A stretch of DNA of 64,000 bases from an uncultured Oscillospiraceae bacterium (GTDB taxonomy: Bacteria; Bacillota; Clostridia; Oscillospirales; Oscillospiraceae). The notes beneath the pieces are model-generated. The model made no database searches and was not told the origin of the DNA. It was given only the letters and a program-made list of their open reading frames with translations. Below, piece after piece: positions 22,893 to 30,533 of this stretch. Both the position numbers and the translations under genes were made by a program. The stretch covers positions 1 to 64,000 of the forward strand of contig CAKUMO010000005.1 of assembly GCA_934667815.1 (NCBI GenBank), given 5' to 3'. How positions within the stretch are numbered: the stretch's first letter is position 1; the number at the start of each line of letters is the position of its first letter.

Positions 22893-22980
22893 TGGTGCCG
22901 GTGGCGGGGGTCGAACCCGCACGGGTTATTAGCCCAACGGATTTTGAGTCCGCCTCGTCTGCCAATTCCAACACACCGGC
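22893..22980 (-). tRNA. tRNA-Leu (CAA)
   Basis: The 88-nt sequence folds as a class II tRNA: acceptor GCCGGTG/CACCGGC, D-arm TTGGCAGACGAGGC, anticodon stem GCGGA/TCCGT with loop CTCAAAA (anticodon CAA at 34-36), a variable arm TGGGCTAATAACCCG, T-arm GCGGGTTCGACCCCCGC and encoded CCA. The CAA anticodon reads the Leu codon UUG. The integrase gene next to its 3' end suggests that the tRNA 3' part is an attachment site. Confidence 0.95.
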
Positions 22981-22992
22981 GCGAATATAATT

Positions 22993-23021
22993 ATTATAGC
23001 CGCTGTTTTGAAAAAAAGCAA
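22993..23021 (-). promoter_or_regulatory. tRNA-Leu promoter
   Basis: On the minus strand TTGCTT (23016-23021), 17-bp spacer and TATAAT (22993-22998) lie just upstream of the tRNA. Confidence 0.7.
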
Positions 23022-23135
23022 GCAGAAAATCTGTGCGGCAGCCGGGATTCGTAAAAATCGGTCTTTTTCGGTGCTGTAAGCTGCCTTCGGAGGAGGCTGC
23101 TGCTTGCGCATTTCCCTTTCCCTATCGTATCATGC

Positions 23136-25148
23136 TCAGCCGACTTCCTCGTCCGGCGGCAGGTTGTCGCCGAAAATCGTGCGCCAATAATCCGAATCCA
23201 GAACCCATGCGGAGACCGTGAACTTATTGCTCACGATACCATTGATGCGGTCAATCTCGCCCTCGGCCGGCTCGGTGCCGTCGGTGGAGGTGTACTCGCC
23301 CGTCGGCGCGTAGTAGGTGCCGTGCGCGGTCAGCCAACTGTGGTCGCTGAAAATAATGAGCGGCTCGGCATCGGAAAACACGTCCTGCCCCATGTAAAGA
23401 CGCGAATCAAAGTCCAGACCGAACAGATTTGACAGCGTGGGCAGCAGATCGAGCGACGAGCAGGGGCGCTCGACCGTCTCGGGCGTCATCCCCTTTTTAT
23501 AGATGATGCAGGCGTTTTTGTAAAGCTCGAAGCGTTCGTCGAGCGCGTGCCCCGCCAGCTCGCTCTGCTGCTCAACGGTCAGGCCATAGGGATAGTGGTC
23601 GGCGGAGAGGGCGATGACAGTGTTGTCCGCAACGCCCGCCTCCTCCAGCCGCTGCAAAAGCAGCTGCAGCGCACGGTCAAGCTCGATGTTGCAGGCAAGA
23701 TAGGCGCACGCAGCCTCGCTGTAAGGCAGGTCCTCGACCAATGCGCGGTTCTTTGCCGCCATGGCATTTCCGCCGAAATTATATTCCAAGTGGCCGGAAA
23801 CCGTCATGTAATACGCATGGAACGGTTCCTTTCCCATGTAATCGGCGGTGGAGAGGTCGATCATCTCAATGTCGGACTCCGGCCACGTCCCCGCAACGTC
23901 CAGTCCGCGTCCGCGCGCCTTGTAGATGTAGCCGAGGTTCGGATGCGAAAGTTCGCGGTCGTAGTAGCCGTAGGTGTGGTCGTGGTAGGCGTAGGCGGTA
24001 TAGCCCAGCTTTTTGAGCTGCTGCACCATGGTCAGCGGCATGGCCTTCGTGGAGGTGCGGCTGAAGCTCCAGACGCCGTTTTTCGGGATGGTGCCGGTCA
24101 ACGCGACGTATTCGCCGTCCGAGGTCGAAACACCCCAGATCGGCGTATAGAAATTCGTAAACCGGAAGCCCTCGGTCGTAAGCTTGTAGAGCGTCGGCGT
24201 CAGCTCAGGATCGACCGCCAGATAGGAAAAGCCCTCGGCAGTGATCAAAATGAGGTTGCAGCCCTTGAACATTCCGGTTTTTTCGTTCTTCGCTGTGGGG
24301 GTCTGCGCGGAGAAATATTCGTGGAGCTGACGAATCATATCGTCTGTCTCGCCTGCGATAAGGCTGTCAAAATCGATGGTAAGTACGTTTGGGCTGGTAT
24401 CGATGGGCGGCTCGGTCGGCTCAGCGGCAAGAGCGGTCTCGCTCGAGGGCTGGGTCGAAGGTTCGGTCTCGGGCGGCTCCGGGTGCTCCGGTATGATCGC
24501 ACCGCCATGGAAGCCGAAGGCCAAACGGTGAATATCCAGCCGGAAGGCTGGCAGCAGCCCGAGGCGCGGGACTGCGGCAGAGAGATCATTCGTGTTATGG
24601 TACAGGTCATAGGCCGACATTGGCGCCGTGCCGAAGGCAGGCAGCAGCGCAACCGCGCCAAAGTGGACGGCTGCGGCCAGCGCGAGCGCAACAGGCAGCA
24701 AAACCCAGCGTTTCGGCCGCGCAGTGCTGAAATACCGGCCAAAAACCGTCAGGCACACGGGCGGCAGGAGCAGAAGCAGCAGCGGCAGCCAGTTTTCGGC
24801 CATAGTATGCAGCGTGACCTTCCAGAATTCCAGAATCTGCCCGCCGTTTCCCATGGAATAGGCCGAATAAAAGCAGCCGAAGATTTGAAAATAAATGAGC
24901 TGAGAGGCATAAAACAGGAAGAAAAACCAGCTAAAGACCAGCTCCAGCACGCGGTTCAGCTTCGGCGGGAAAACACGGCACAGGACGCCCAGCGCCAGCG
25001 CCGGAACGAGCGCGAAAATCCACGCGACGGCCAGCCCGCTGCGCCAGAAAGCGCTTGCGGTCACGGCGCGGAGGATCGCCTCATTGATGCAGAAGCTGAG
25101 GTAAAAGAACGGCAGCAGCCAGAAACACGATCGCTTTGCGCACTTCAT
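23136..25148 (-). CDS. LtaS-like membrane sulfatase-fold phosphoglycerol transferase
   Basis: The 670 residues have five membrane helices in the first 190, a Pro/Glu/Thr-rich spacer and an extracellular alkaline-phosphatase-fold domain. Metal and catalytic signatures of LtaS/phosphoglycerol transferases are visible: Glu in ILITAEGFSYL, Thr in GVSTSDGEYVALTG, AYHDHTYGYYDRE, and DH in ALSADHYPYG. It probably transfers glycerol phosphate to lipoteichoic acid or another surface glycan outside the membrane. The C-terminus (VSAWVLDSDYWRTIFGDNLP) is normal. It is a single gene downstream of a repeat cluster. LTA synthase and a modifying transferase cannot be told apart by sequence. Confidence 0.85.
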   Translation of the reverse strand: MKCAKRSCFWLLPFFYLSFCINEAILRAVTASAFWRSGLAVAWIFALVPALALGVLCRVFPPKLNRVLELVFSWFFFLFYASQLIYFQIFGCFYSAYSMGNGGQILEFWKVTLHTMAENWLPLLLLLLPPVCLTVFGRYFSTARPKRWVLLPVALALAAAVHFGAVALLPAFGTAPMSAYDLYHNTNDLSAAVPRLGLLPAFRLDIHRLAFGFHGGAIIPEHPEPPETEPSTQPSSETALAAEPTEPPIDTSPNVLTIDFDSLIAGETDDMIRQLHEYFSAQTPTAKNEKTGMFKGCNLILITAEGFSYLAVDPELTPTLYKLTTEGFRFTNFYTPIWGVSTSDGEYVALTGTIPKNGVWSFSRTSTKAMPLTMVQQLKKLGYTAYAYHDHTYGYYDRELSHPNLGYIYKARGRGLDVAGTWPESDIEMIDLSTADYMGKEPFHAYYMTVSGHLEYNFGGNAMAAKNRALVEDLPYSEAACAYLACNIELDRALQLLLQRLEEAGVADNTVIALSADHYPYGLTVEQQSELAGHALDERFELYKNACIIYKKGMTPETVERPCSSLDLLPTLSNLFGLDFDSRLYMGQDVFSDAEPLIIFSDHSWLTAHGTYYAPTGEYTSTDGTEPAEGEIDRINGIVSNKFTVSAWVLDSDYWRTIFGDNLPPDEEVG

Positions 25149-25183
25149 GAAAACACCCCTCTATCTATATATTATATGGAAAA

Positions 25184-25449
25184 GCGGCATTTCGCGTTCC
25201 GCGAAATGCCGCAGCAGCTTGCCGAAAGACGCTCCGGCCGAAGGCTGCGGAGGGAAAGATAGTGTGAAAGAAAACCGTCAGGGTTGTCTTTCGCGTTCAA
25301 TAACCCGCCGCAGCGGCCAAAATTGCAAAATAAGACCTCAAAACTATATTTTGCAATTTTGAAAGCAGCTTATTCGGCAAGCCGAAAGGTAGCCGAATAA
25401 GCTGAGCGGCATTCCGCGTTCCGCGAAATGCCGCAGCAGCTTGCCGAAA
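25184..25449 (-). repeat. Structured intergenic repeat, copy A, flanked by palindromic direct repeats
   Basis: On the minus strand the order is: hairpin CAGCTTATTCGGC/GCCGAATAAGCTG (25366-25404); AT dyad CAAAATTGCAAAAT/ATTTTGCAATTTTG (25319-25361); GGCCGCTGCGGCGGGTTA; hairpin GAAAGACAACC/GGTTTTCTTTC (25266-25292, one mismatch); and TTTCCCTCCG. The AT dyad onward matches copies at 42728-42895 and 46745-46905. This copy alone is flanked by two near-identical 44-bp direct repeats (25184-25227 and 25406-25449), each holding the hairpin GCGGCATTTCGCG/CGCGAAATGCCGC. It lies after the 25490-25654 gene. Confidence 0.75.
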
Positions 25450-25489
25450 AGCCGAAATGAGCCTCCTGCGCAAACTACGTTGTAGAGAC

Positions 25490-25654
25490 TTACGCCTCGA
25501 TGTCAGCGAAGTCTTCCTGCTCAGTCTTGCACTTGCAGCACGGCAGGTACTTCTTCAGATCGTCCCAGTAGTGCGCAACGGCCACGGCAGCCGCACCGAT
25601 CACGACGACGCCGCCGATGATCGCAAGGATCAGCTTCAGGGTGCTGTTCTTCAT
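25490..25654 (-). CDS. Small single-span membrane protein
   Basis: 54 residues run from the ATG at 25652-25654 (GGAGG 9 nt upstream): MKNSTLKLILAIIGGVVVIG, AAAVAVAHYWDDLKKYLPCC, KCKTEQEDFADIEA. One membrane helix (8-27) is followed by an amphipathic stretch, a CCxC cluster and an acidic tail. The codon use matches the neighbours. Its promoter reads TTGCGA ... TATACTATAAT on the minus strand around 25718-25748. The function is unknown; similar tiny membrane proteins are widespread in Ruminococcaceae. Confidence 0.7.
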   Translation of the reverse strand: MKNSTLKLILAIIGGVVVIGAAAVAVAHYWDDLKKYLPCCKCKTEQEDFADIEA

Positions 25655-25680
25655 TTTGACATACCTCCAAGTTTATTTTT

Positions 25681-25701
25681 CAAAGGCTCTGAAAGAGCCT
25701 C
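25681..25701 (-). promoter_or_regulatory. Leader hairpin of the small membrane protein gene
   Basis: AGGCTCT-TTC-AGAGCCT forms a 7-bp stem in the untranslated leader, about 15 nt before the ribosome site. No U-run that would make it a terminator follows directly, only TGAAAAATAAA. Confidence 0.4.
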
Positions 25702-25777
25702 TGTTGGTTTTGTGATTATAGTATACCGCTTTTTTCGGATTTCGCAAGCCTATTTTTTTGAATTTTTTTAGAATTTC

Positions 25778-26299
25778 TCAAACACGGACGACAAAATCTG
25801 CCTTTCTGGGCGAGGCAGGCTTCTCCGGCCCGTCGGCATAGCCGAGCAGACAGTGACCAACACCGATGTAGCTTCCATCAACGCCCCACTTTTTCAGCAG
25901 TGCCTTACCCTCGTCGCTTGCAAAGACTTCGCGCGCACGGTGCACCCAACAGGAGCCGAGGCCGAGAGAATGCGCCGCGATCATCAGGTTTTCCATCACG
26001 ACCGAGCCGTCCTCAACGGCAGTGTTGACCTCTGCGTCGGCCAGCACGACCAGCACGGTCGGCGCACCATAGAAGGGCTTGCCCTCCGGATTGCCAAGCA
26101 CCGCCGCATTCAGGCGCTGGAGCGCAGCGACATCCTCGGGCTTCTGCACGACGAGGATCTTTGCGGCCTGACGGTTTTTGCCGCTGGGCGCGTAGGTGCC
26201 CGCCAGCAGAACCTCCTGCAAGGCGGCCTCGTCCACCTGCTGCGGCAGGTACTTTTTGCAGCTTCTGCGCTCGACTAAGCATTTGATGACTTCATTCAT
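25778..26299 (-). CDS. Nitroreductase-family flavoprotein
   Basis: The 173 residues show the nitroreductase fold: ERRSCKKYLPQQVDEAALQE near the N-terminus, APSGKNRQAAKILVV (FMN-phosphate contact), MIAAHSLGLGSCWVHRAREV, and GHCLLGYADGPEKPASPRK at the end. Enzymes of this family reduce nitro groups, quinones or flavins with NAD(P)H in the cytoplasm. The substrate cannot be read from sequence. The short length is typical of the smaller Clostridial subgroup. It lies 21 bp downstream of birA and is possibly co-transcribed with it. Confidence 0.88.
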   Translation of the reverse strand: MNEVIKCLVERRSCKKYLPQQVDEAALQEVLLAGTYAPSGKNRQAAKILVVQKPEDVAALQRLNAAVLGNPEGKPFYGAPTVLVVLADAEVNTAVEDGSVVMENLMIAAHSLGLGSCWVHRAREVFASDEGKALLKKWGVDGSYIGVGHCLLGYADGPEKPASPRKADFVVRV

Positions 26300-26320
26300 G
26301 GTTACTCCTCCTATTTTATT

Positions 26321-27274
26321 TTAATAAATTCCTCTTACGGAGACTTCGCCCGAGCTGACCGTTCCGGTCGTGCCGTCCTCGTAGCGGACGATCAGCCCGG
26401 CATCGTCATCCACATCCAGTGCGAAGGCCGGGCGGCTTTCGCCCGCACGCAGGAGCAGAACCTGCTTGCCCAGCGTAACGCAGGCACTGCGGTATTCCCG
26501 CATCCAGGGGCCGCGGTCGCCGCGCAGTACGGCATCCAGCTCCTGAAGCTGCGCGATCATCGCTGAAGCCAGCGCATTGACGTCGATCTCGCGCCCGGTC
26601 GCCTCGTGAAGCGAGGTCGCGCGCGCCTGCACCTCCGGCGGCAGCTCGGAAAGCCGCGTGTTGCAATTGACGCCGATGCCGATGACTGCGTATTCCAGCC
26701 GTCCGCTCTCGGCCTCGCAGGACAGCTCCGTCAGAATGCCGCAGAGCTTTTTATCCTGCCAGAGCAGGTCGTTCATCCACTTGATGTCCGGCGCAAGGCC
26801 GCAGCAATCGGCAATTGCGCGGCGCGTGGCCACTGCGGCAAGCGCGGTCAGGTGCATCAGACGCTCAAGCGGAAGCTCCGGCCGCAGCAGGACGGACAGA
26901 TACACGCCGCCCGGCGGCGAGACAAAGCTGCGGCCCAGACGGCCGCGGCCGCCGGTCTGGCGTTCGGTGACGACGACGGTGCCGTGCGGTGCCCCCTGTG
27001 CGCCCAACTGCTTTGCGACGTTGTTGGTCGAATCGACCTCCTCCGGCACGACCACGCTCCATGGCGCGGCCTGCAAAAGTGCGGCGTTCAGCCGCCCGGC
27101 CGGACGCAGGCAGTAGCCGCGGTTCGGCACGGAATCGATGCGGCAGCCCTCGGCGCGCAGGGCGCGCACGGCCTTCCACACGGCGGCGCGGGAGACGCCG
27201 AGCTGGCGGCTGATCTCCTCGCCGGAAATATACTCGTCCTGGCGCAGCAGCGCCAGCACCTCGCTCCGGCTCAT
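26321..27274 (-). CDS. birA: Biotin-protein ligase and biotin repressor
   Basis: About 317 residues are read from the ATG at 27272-27274, with GAGGGAG about 10 nt upstream; an ATG at 27295 lacks a site. The N-terminal winged helix (EVLALLRQDEYISGEEISRQ, LGVSRAAVWKAVRALRAEGC) is followed by the ligase domain with the biotinyl-AMP motif GGRGRLGR, KWMNDLLWQDKKLCGILTEL and GIGVNCN. A C-terminal SH3-like domain ends the protein. It attaches biotin to carboxylase subunits and represses transcription when loaded. Divergent bioY and four half-sites in the shared gap fit this dual role and include autoregulation. Confidence 0.93.
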   Translation of the reverse strand: MSRSEVLALLRQDEYISGEEISRQLGVSRAAVWKAVRALRAEGCRIDSVPNRGYCLRPAGRLNAALLQAAPWSVVVPEEVDSTNNVAKQLGAQGAPHGTVVVTERQTGGRGRLGRSFVSPPGGVYLSVLLRPELPLERLMHLTALAAVATRRAIADCCGLAPDIKWMNDLLWQDKKLCGILTELSCEAESGRLEYAVIGIGVNCNTRLSELPPEVQARATSLHEATGREIDVNALASAMIAQLQELDAVLRGDRGPWMREYRSACVTLGKQVLLLRAGESRPAFALDVDDDAGLIVRYEDGTTGTVSSGEVSVRGIY

Positions 27275-27319
27275 TATTTCAACTCCCTCTTGCATTTTTC
27301 AAAAAATGCGCTATACTAA

Positions 27320-27409
27320 TTGTAAACTGTTTTCCCGAAAATGTAAACCGCATTTCGGAGAAAATTTCTTTTTGTGCGAATTGTAAACCAAAAATTCTAA
27401 TTGTAAACC
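27320..27409. promoter_or_regulatory. birA-bioY control region with phased BirA half-sites
   Basis: Four copies of a TTGTAAACC-like sequence lie at 27320-27328, 27341-27349, 27381-27389 and 27401-27409, all in the same direction. Spacings are 21, 40 and 20 bp, i.e. on one DNA face. TTGTAAACC is the Gram-positive BirA half-site, normally in inverted pairs. A leftward promoter TTTACA-18-TACAAT (27343-27348, 27319-27324) overlaps two of them. The last half-site is 15 bp before the bioY ATG. Confidence 0.7.
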
Positions 27410-27424
27410 CCGGAGGAACCCACC

Positions 27425-27961
27425 ATGTCAAAATCCGCACGCCGCACACGCTCCATCATCCTGACCGCGCTCTTTGCCGCGCTGACCGCCATCGGCGCGT
27501 TCCTGCGCATCCCGGTCGGTCCGACCTCGTTCACCTTACAGGCGTTCTTCACCTGCGCCGCCGGACTGCTGCTCGGACCGTGGTACGGCGCGGCCTCACA
27601 GGTGGTGTATGTCCTGCTCGGCCTTGCGGGCGTGCCGATCTTCACGGAGGGCGGCGGCCTGATGTACGTCACCATGCCGACCTTCGGCTTCCTGCTCGGC
27701 CTGATCCCCATGGCGCTGGTCATCGGCCTGATGACGCGCCGCGAAAACTGCGGCTTCTGGCGCATGGTGCTGGCCTGCGTGGTCGGACTGGTCGTGCTGT
27801 ACGCCATCGGCCTGCCATACATGTACATTGCTTTGAACGGCGCGTGGTCGCTCAAAAAAACCATCATCTCCGGCTGCCTGATCTTCCTGCCCTTCGACGC
27901 GCTCAAAATCGCGGTGTCGAGCCTTCTCGGTTCGCGCCTCCAGCGCGTGCTGCGGCGGTAA
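27425..27961 (+). CDS. bioY: BioY biotin transporter (ECF S-component)
   Basis: The 178-residue protein has six membrane helices and typical BioY segments: RSIILTALFAALTAIGAFLR with IPVGPTSFTLQ, LLGPWYGAASQVVYVLLGLA with GVPIFTEGGG and TMPTFGFLLG, and KKTIISGCLIFLPFDALKIA near the end. It binds biotin and works alone or with the ECF energising module. No EcfAT genes are nearby, so it would use a shared module. It is divergent from birA with half-sites between them. Confidence 0.93.
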   Translation: MSKSARRTRSIILTALFAALTAIGAFLRIPVGPTSFTLQAFFTCAAGLLLGPWYGAASQVVYVLLGLAGVPIFTEGGGLMYVTMPTFGFLLGLIPMALVIGLMTRRENCGFWRMVLACVVGLVVLYAIGLPYMYIALNGAWSLKKTIISGCLIFLPFDALKIAVSSLLGSRLQRVLRR

Positions 27962-28018
27962 AAATCAGTGGAATTTCCCCACAATTTCTGATATAATGCA
28001 GAAAAAGGGGGAGTTTCT

Positions 28019-28606
28019 TTGGGATGGATCATTTTTGCCGGTGTAGTCGCCGGCACCAGTCTGCTGGGAATCCTTGCGTATCTTATCATACGCAGCAAGC
28101 TGCGCAAGCTCACGCGGACGAACTTCGGCCTGCGCGATCTGCCCGAAATCGTGCGTGCGGCGCAGGAGCAGGAGGACGATCAGCCGAAGTCGCTTTCCGG
28201 CGGCGACAGCATTTTCATGCCGCGCATTTTGCGGGATTTTCCGGATTTCAATCTATCTCAGGCCAAGAGCCTTGCTGCGGCCGAGCTGCGCAAGCGGCTA
28301 TCCGACAAGGCGGAGCTGAAGATTCATAAGATCATCTTACATGATTACCAACGCGCGGCTCTGGAAAAGACCATCGTCTTTCAGGCGGGCGTGCAGTACC
28401 GCAGCGAGGGCCGGCTGGTGCAGACGCGCTACTGCCTGCATTATGCCTATCTTCTGCCGCAGGAGAGCGCGACGGCGGCGGGCAGGTGTCCGCACTGCGG
28501 CGCGCCCTTCACCAGTACGACGCAGACGAATTGCCCGTATTGCGGCTCGCTGGTGGCCAACGTGCTGGGCAACACATGGAAATTCACGGACTGCTATGAA
28601 AAATGA
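28019..28606 (+). CDS. Membrane-anchored zinc-ribbon protein
   Basis: The 195 residues start at TTG 28019, with GGGGGAG 6 nt upstream. One N-terminal helix (IIFAGVVAGTSLLGILAYLI) is followed by a cytoplasmic domain with an alpha/beta part (DFNLSQAKSLAAAELRKRLS, YQRAALEKTIVFQAGVQYRS) resembling TIM44-like folds. The C-terminal zinc ribbon is CPHCGAPFTSTTQTNCPYCG, then LVANVLGNTWKFTDCYEK. Proteins of this make-up occur in many Clostridia next to unrelated genes; the role is unknown. Its stop codon is inside the terminator stem. Confidence 0.7.
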   Translation: MGWIIFAGVVAGTSLLGILAYLIIRSKLRKLTRTNFGLRDLPEIVRAAQEQEDDQPKSLSGGDSIFMPRILRDFPDFNLSQAKSLAAAELRKRLSDKAELKIHKIILHDYQRAALEKTIVFQAGVQYRSEGRLVQTRYCLHYAYLLPQESATAAGRCPHCGAPFTSTTQTNCPYCGSLVANVLGNTWKFTDCYEK

Positions 28607-28647
28607 TCGGAAAAAACCGCAGGTTTTCTGCGGTTTTTTCCGATCAT
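28603..28647 (+). terminator. Bidirectional terminator
   Basis: A perfect 20-bp stem ATGATCGGAAAAAACCGCAG/CTGCGGTTTTTTCCGATCAT has the loop GTTTT. The 3' arm contains the T-tract, and the A-tract in the 5' arm serves the opposite strand. The upstream gene's TGA is within the stem. Confidence 0.75.
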
Positions 28648-28713
28648 CCGAGATCCTTTTGCAATTTAAATCGCCAACGCAGGGTGAGCATTGCCCGCCC
28701 TTATGCGGTGCGC

Positions 28714-29502
28714 TCAATCCAGCGCCAGACCAAGATAACAATTCTGCGGGAGCGGCGCACCGGACAGCGCCTTGCACATGCCGTAGGGCAGCGTTCCCTG
28801 CGGTGTGAGACACCCGCCGCGCTTGCAGCCGAAGTGCTTTAAAAGCAGCGCGGCAGCCTCCGGCGTATAGGGCAGCAATTCCTTGACGGTCAGCTCCGAA
28901 CCGTCCTGCGCACAGACCGCGCAGTGTACCTGTCCGGCCGTTTCAATGCGCATAAGCCGATCCGTTGTTGCCTGATAAGTCAAATAATCCGGGCCGCAGG
29001 AGACGAAGGAATCAAACAGCAGCAGCTCGCGCAGACTGAAATAGGTATCGGCGTCGATTTCCTCGACCTTTCCCGCGCAGGCCGCACCGGAAATCTCCTC
29101 GCGGCCGCGGAAAAAGGCGGTCTTGTAGCCATAACGCTCGTAGAGCGCGAACAGCCCCGGCTCCGCCGGCACCAGAATCGCATATTCCGCGCTCTGTGCG
29201 CGAAGTGTGCGTTCCGCGCAGGCCAGAATCTCGCCGCACAGGCCGCGCCCGCGGTAGGCGGGGTCGGTCGCCACGGCGTAGAGATATGCGGCCTCATGGC
29301 TTTCTCCCGCGTCGTCGACGAGCTGCACGGGCAGTGCGCAGGCCATGGCCGTGACTTTTTTACCATCGCGGGCACAGAAAATCCCGATTTTATCCCCAAA
29401 GCACTTCCAGAACGTCTGCACCTCGGCCTCGCTGTCGTGAAAGCACGTCTGCCACAGCCGCGTGAGCTGCGGAAGGTCCGCGCGCGCGGCGCGGCCTGTC
29501 AT
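28714..29502 (-). CDS. GNAT-family N-acetyltransferase
   Basis: The 262-residue protein has a GNAT domain in the first 130 residues, with the acetyl-CoA motif YAVATDPAYRGRGLCGEILA and ERYGYKTAF. The second half (VKELLPYTPEAAALLLKHFG, GMCKALSGAP) resembles the C-terminal part of Eis-like/two-domain acetyltransferases. It would acetylate an unknown small molecule or amine in the cytoplasm. Its start overlaps the stop of the DUF2156 gene (ATGA), so the two are translationally coupled. Confidence 0.8.
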   Translation of the reverse strand: MTGRAARADLPQLTRLWQTCFHDSEAEVQTFWKCFGDKIGIFCARDGKKVTAMACALPVQLVDDAGESHEAAYLYAVATDPAYRGRGLCGEILACAERTLRAQSAEYAILVPAEPGLFALYERYGYKTAFFRGREEISGAACAGKVEEIDADTYFSLRELLLFDSFVSCGPDYLTYQATTDRLMRIETAGQVHCAVCAQDGSELTVKELLPYTPEAAALLLKHFGCKRGGCLTPQGTLPYGMCKALSGAPLPQNCYLGLALD

Positions 29503-30398
29503 TGCGTGAGCTCCTCAGCCAGATATTTTTCCAGCAGGATGTCCGGCGTATAACTCTCTTTGGCGCGGCGCAGGCCCTCGATGCCCATGTCGTCCTCGCG
29601 GTTGAGGTAGCGGATATCCGGGTATTTCTCGCGGATATGACGGGCAAACTCACGATTGATGATGGCGTAAGCGCCGTTGACCTGCGGCAGCGCCTTTTCA
29701 AAGTTGACGTCAAACACGTCTTTCCGAATCTGATTGCCGATGCAGAAGGCGTAAACCTCGCCGCCGACCTCCAGCACAAGTCCCTCCAAGCCGAGCGACT
29801 CATAAGCGTCAAAGGCCTTTCCGATGGCGATGCGTTCACCGGCAAAATCGTCCTCCTCCGCACCGTTTTCCAGATGCGCGGCATACCACTGTGCCGTGAA
29901 TTCACGGCAGCGCGGAAGCTGCGCAGCATCCAGCGGGAGAATGCGGAAATCGGGGTAAGCCTCCTCAAAATGATTGCAGTGGTTGCGCTTGCCTTGCAGC
30001 TTTTTGCCGTGCAGGTCGGCCAGATGGTCGATCTCGTAGATATAGTCGAAGCTGTTTCGCACCGGGCGGAAGTGGAACCGGCCGGGAAACAGTGCCTCGA
30101 GGCGTGCAATGTCAGGCTCCAGCAGGCCGAAAATGCGGCACGGGAAGCCGCGCTCGGCGGAATCGGCCAAAAACGCCTCGACCGTACCCTTCAGGTCGCG
30201 GTTTCCGGCAGGAAAGGCATAGGATTCGCTGGCAAACTTGCTCAAAATGACCGGCTCGCCCTCAAAAAGCGCGACCTTCTGGTCTCCCCAGAGATACAGC
30301 GTGACGAAGGACGCCTCGGCGCCGTAACCGTCAGCGCGGTAGAAAAAGTCGTGTAAAATGTTTTTATCTTGCAAAGTGATCGGTCGAAAATCTAACAT
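29499..30398 (-). CDS. DUF2156 / phosphatidylglycerol lysyltransferase-like protein
   Basis: 299 residues run from the ATG at 30396-30398, with GAAGGAG just upstream. The sequence is a double GNAT-like fold of the DUF2156 type: LYLWGDQKVALFEGEPVILS, FDYIYEIDHLADLHGKKLQG with KRNHCNHF, YESLGLEGLVLEVGGEVYAF and IRYLNREDDMGIEGLRRAKE. Related domains in MprF transfer amino acids to lipids. Soluble stand-alone forms like this are of unknown substrate. No membrane part is present. It is coupled to a downstream GNAT gene. Confidence 0.82.
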   Translation of the reverse strand: MLDFRPITLQDKNILHDFFYRADGYGAEASFVTLYLWGDQKVALFEGEPVILSKFASESYAFPAGNRDLKGTVEAFLADSAERGFPCRIFGLLEPDIARLEALFPGRFHFRPVRNSFDYIYEIDHLADLHGKKLQGKRNHCNHFEEAYPDFRILPLDAAQLPRCREFTAQWYAAHLENGAEEDDFAGERIAIGKAFDAYESLGLEGLVLEVGGEVYAFCIGNQIRKDVFDVNFEKALPQVNGAYAIINREFARHIREKYPDIRYLNREDDMGIEGLRRAKESYTPDILLEKYLAEELTQ

Positions 30399-30475
30399 AA
30401 GCTCCTTCTTTCTGTCCGTAATGGACGAACTGTACCAATATTGTACCACATTTTTCCGGAAGGTCAACGCCGTAC

Positions 30476-30504
30476 TTGCTTTTTTCGTGTGAATACGCTA
30501 TTAT
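30476..30504 (+). promoter_or_regulatory. mnmA promoter
   Basis: TTGCTT (30476-30481), 17-bp spacer and TATTAT (30499-30504) precede the ATG at 30534 with GGGAAGGGGG as ribosome site. Confidence 0.6.
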
Positions 30505-30533
30505 TAGAGAAAATGGGAAGGGGGAATCGGCCG

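Noticed and set aside
25178..25456. Coding potential in the repeat cluster
   Set aside because: All short frames here coincide with palindromic repeats, which explain the sequence fully.
27296..27424. Biotin or other riboswitch upstream of bioY
   Set aside because: The gap is short, has no stable structure, and is explained by BirA half-sites.
30421..30460. TGTACCA-ATAT-TGTACCA repeat as a regulatory operator
   Set aside because: Only one pair, with no related site nearby and no regulator candidate; it could be chance at the leftward promoter of the DUF2156 gene.
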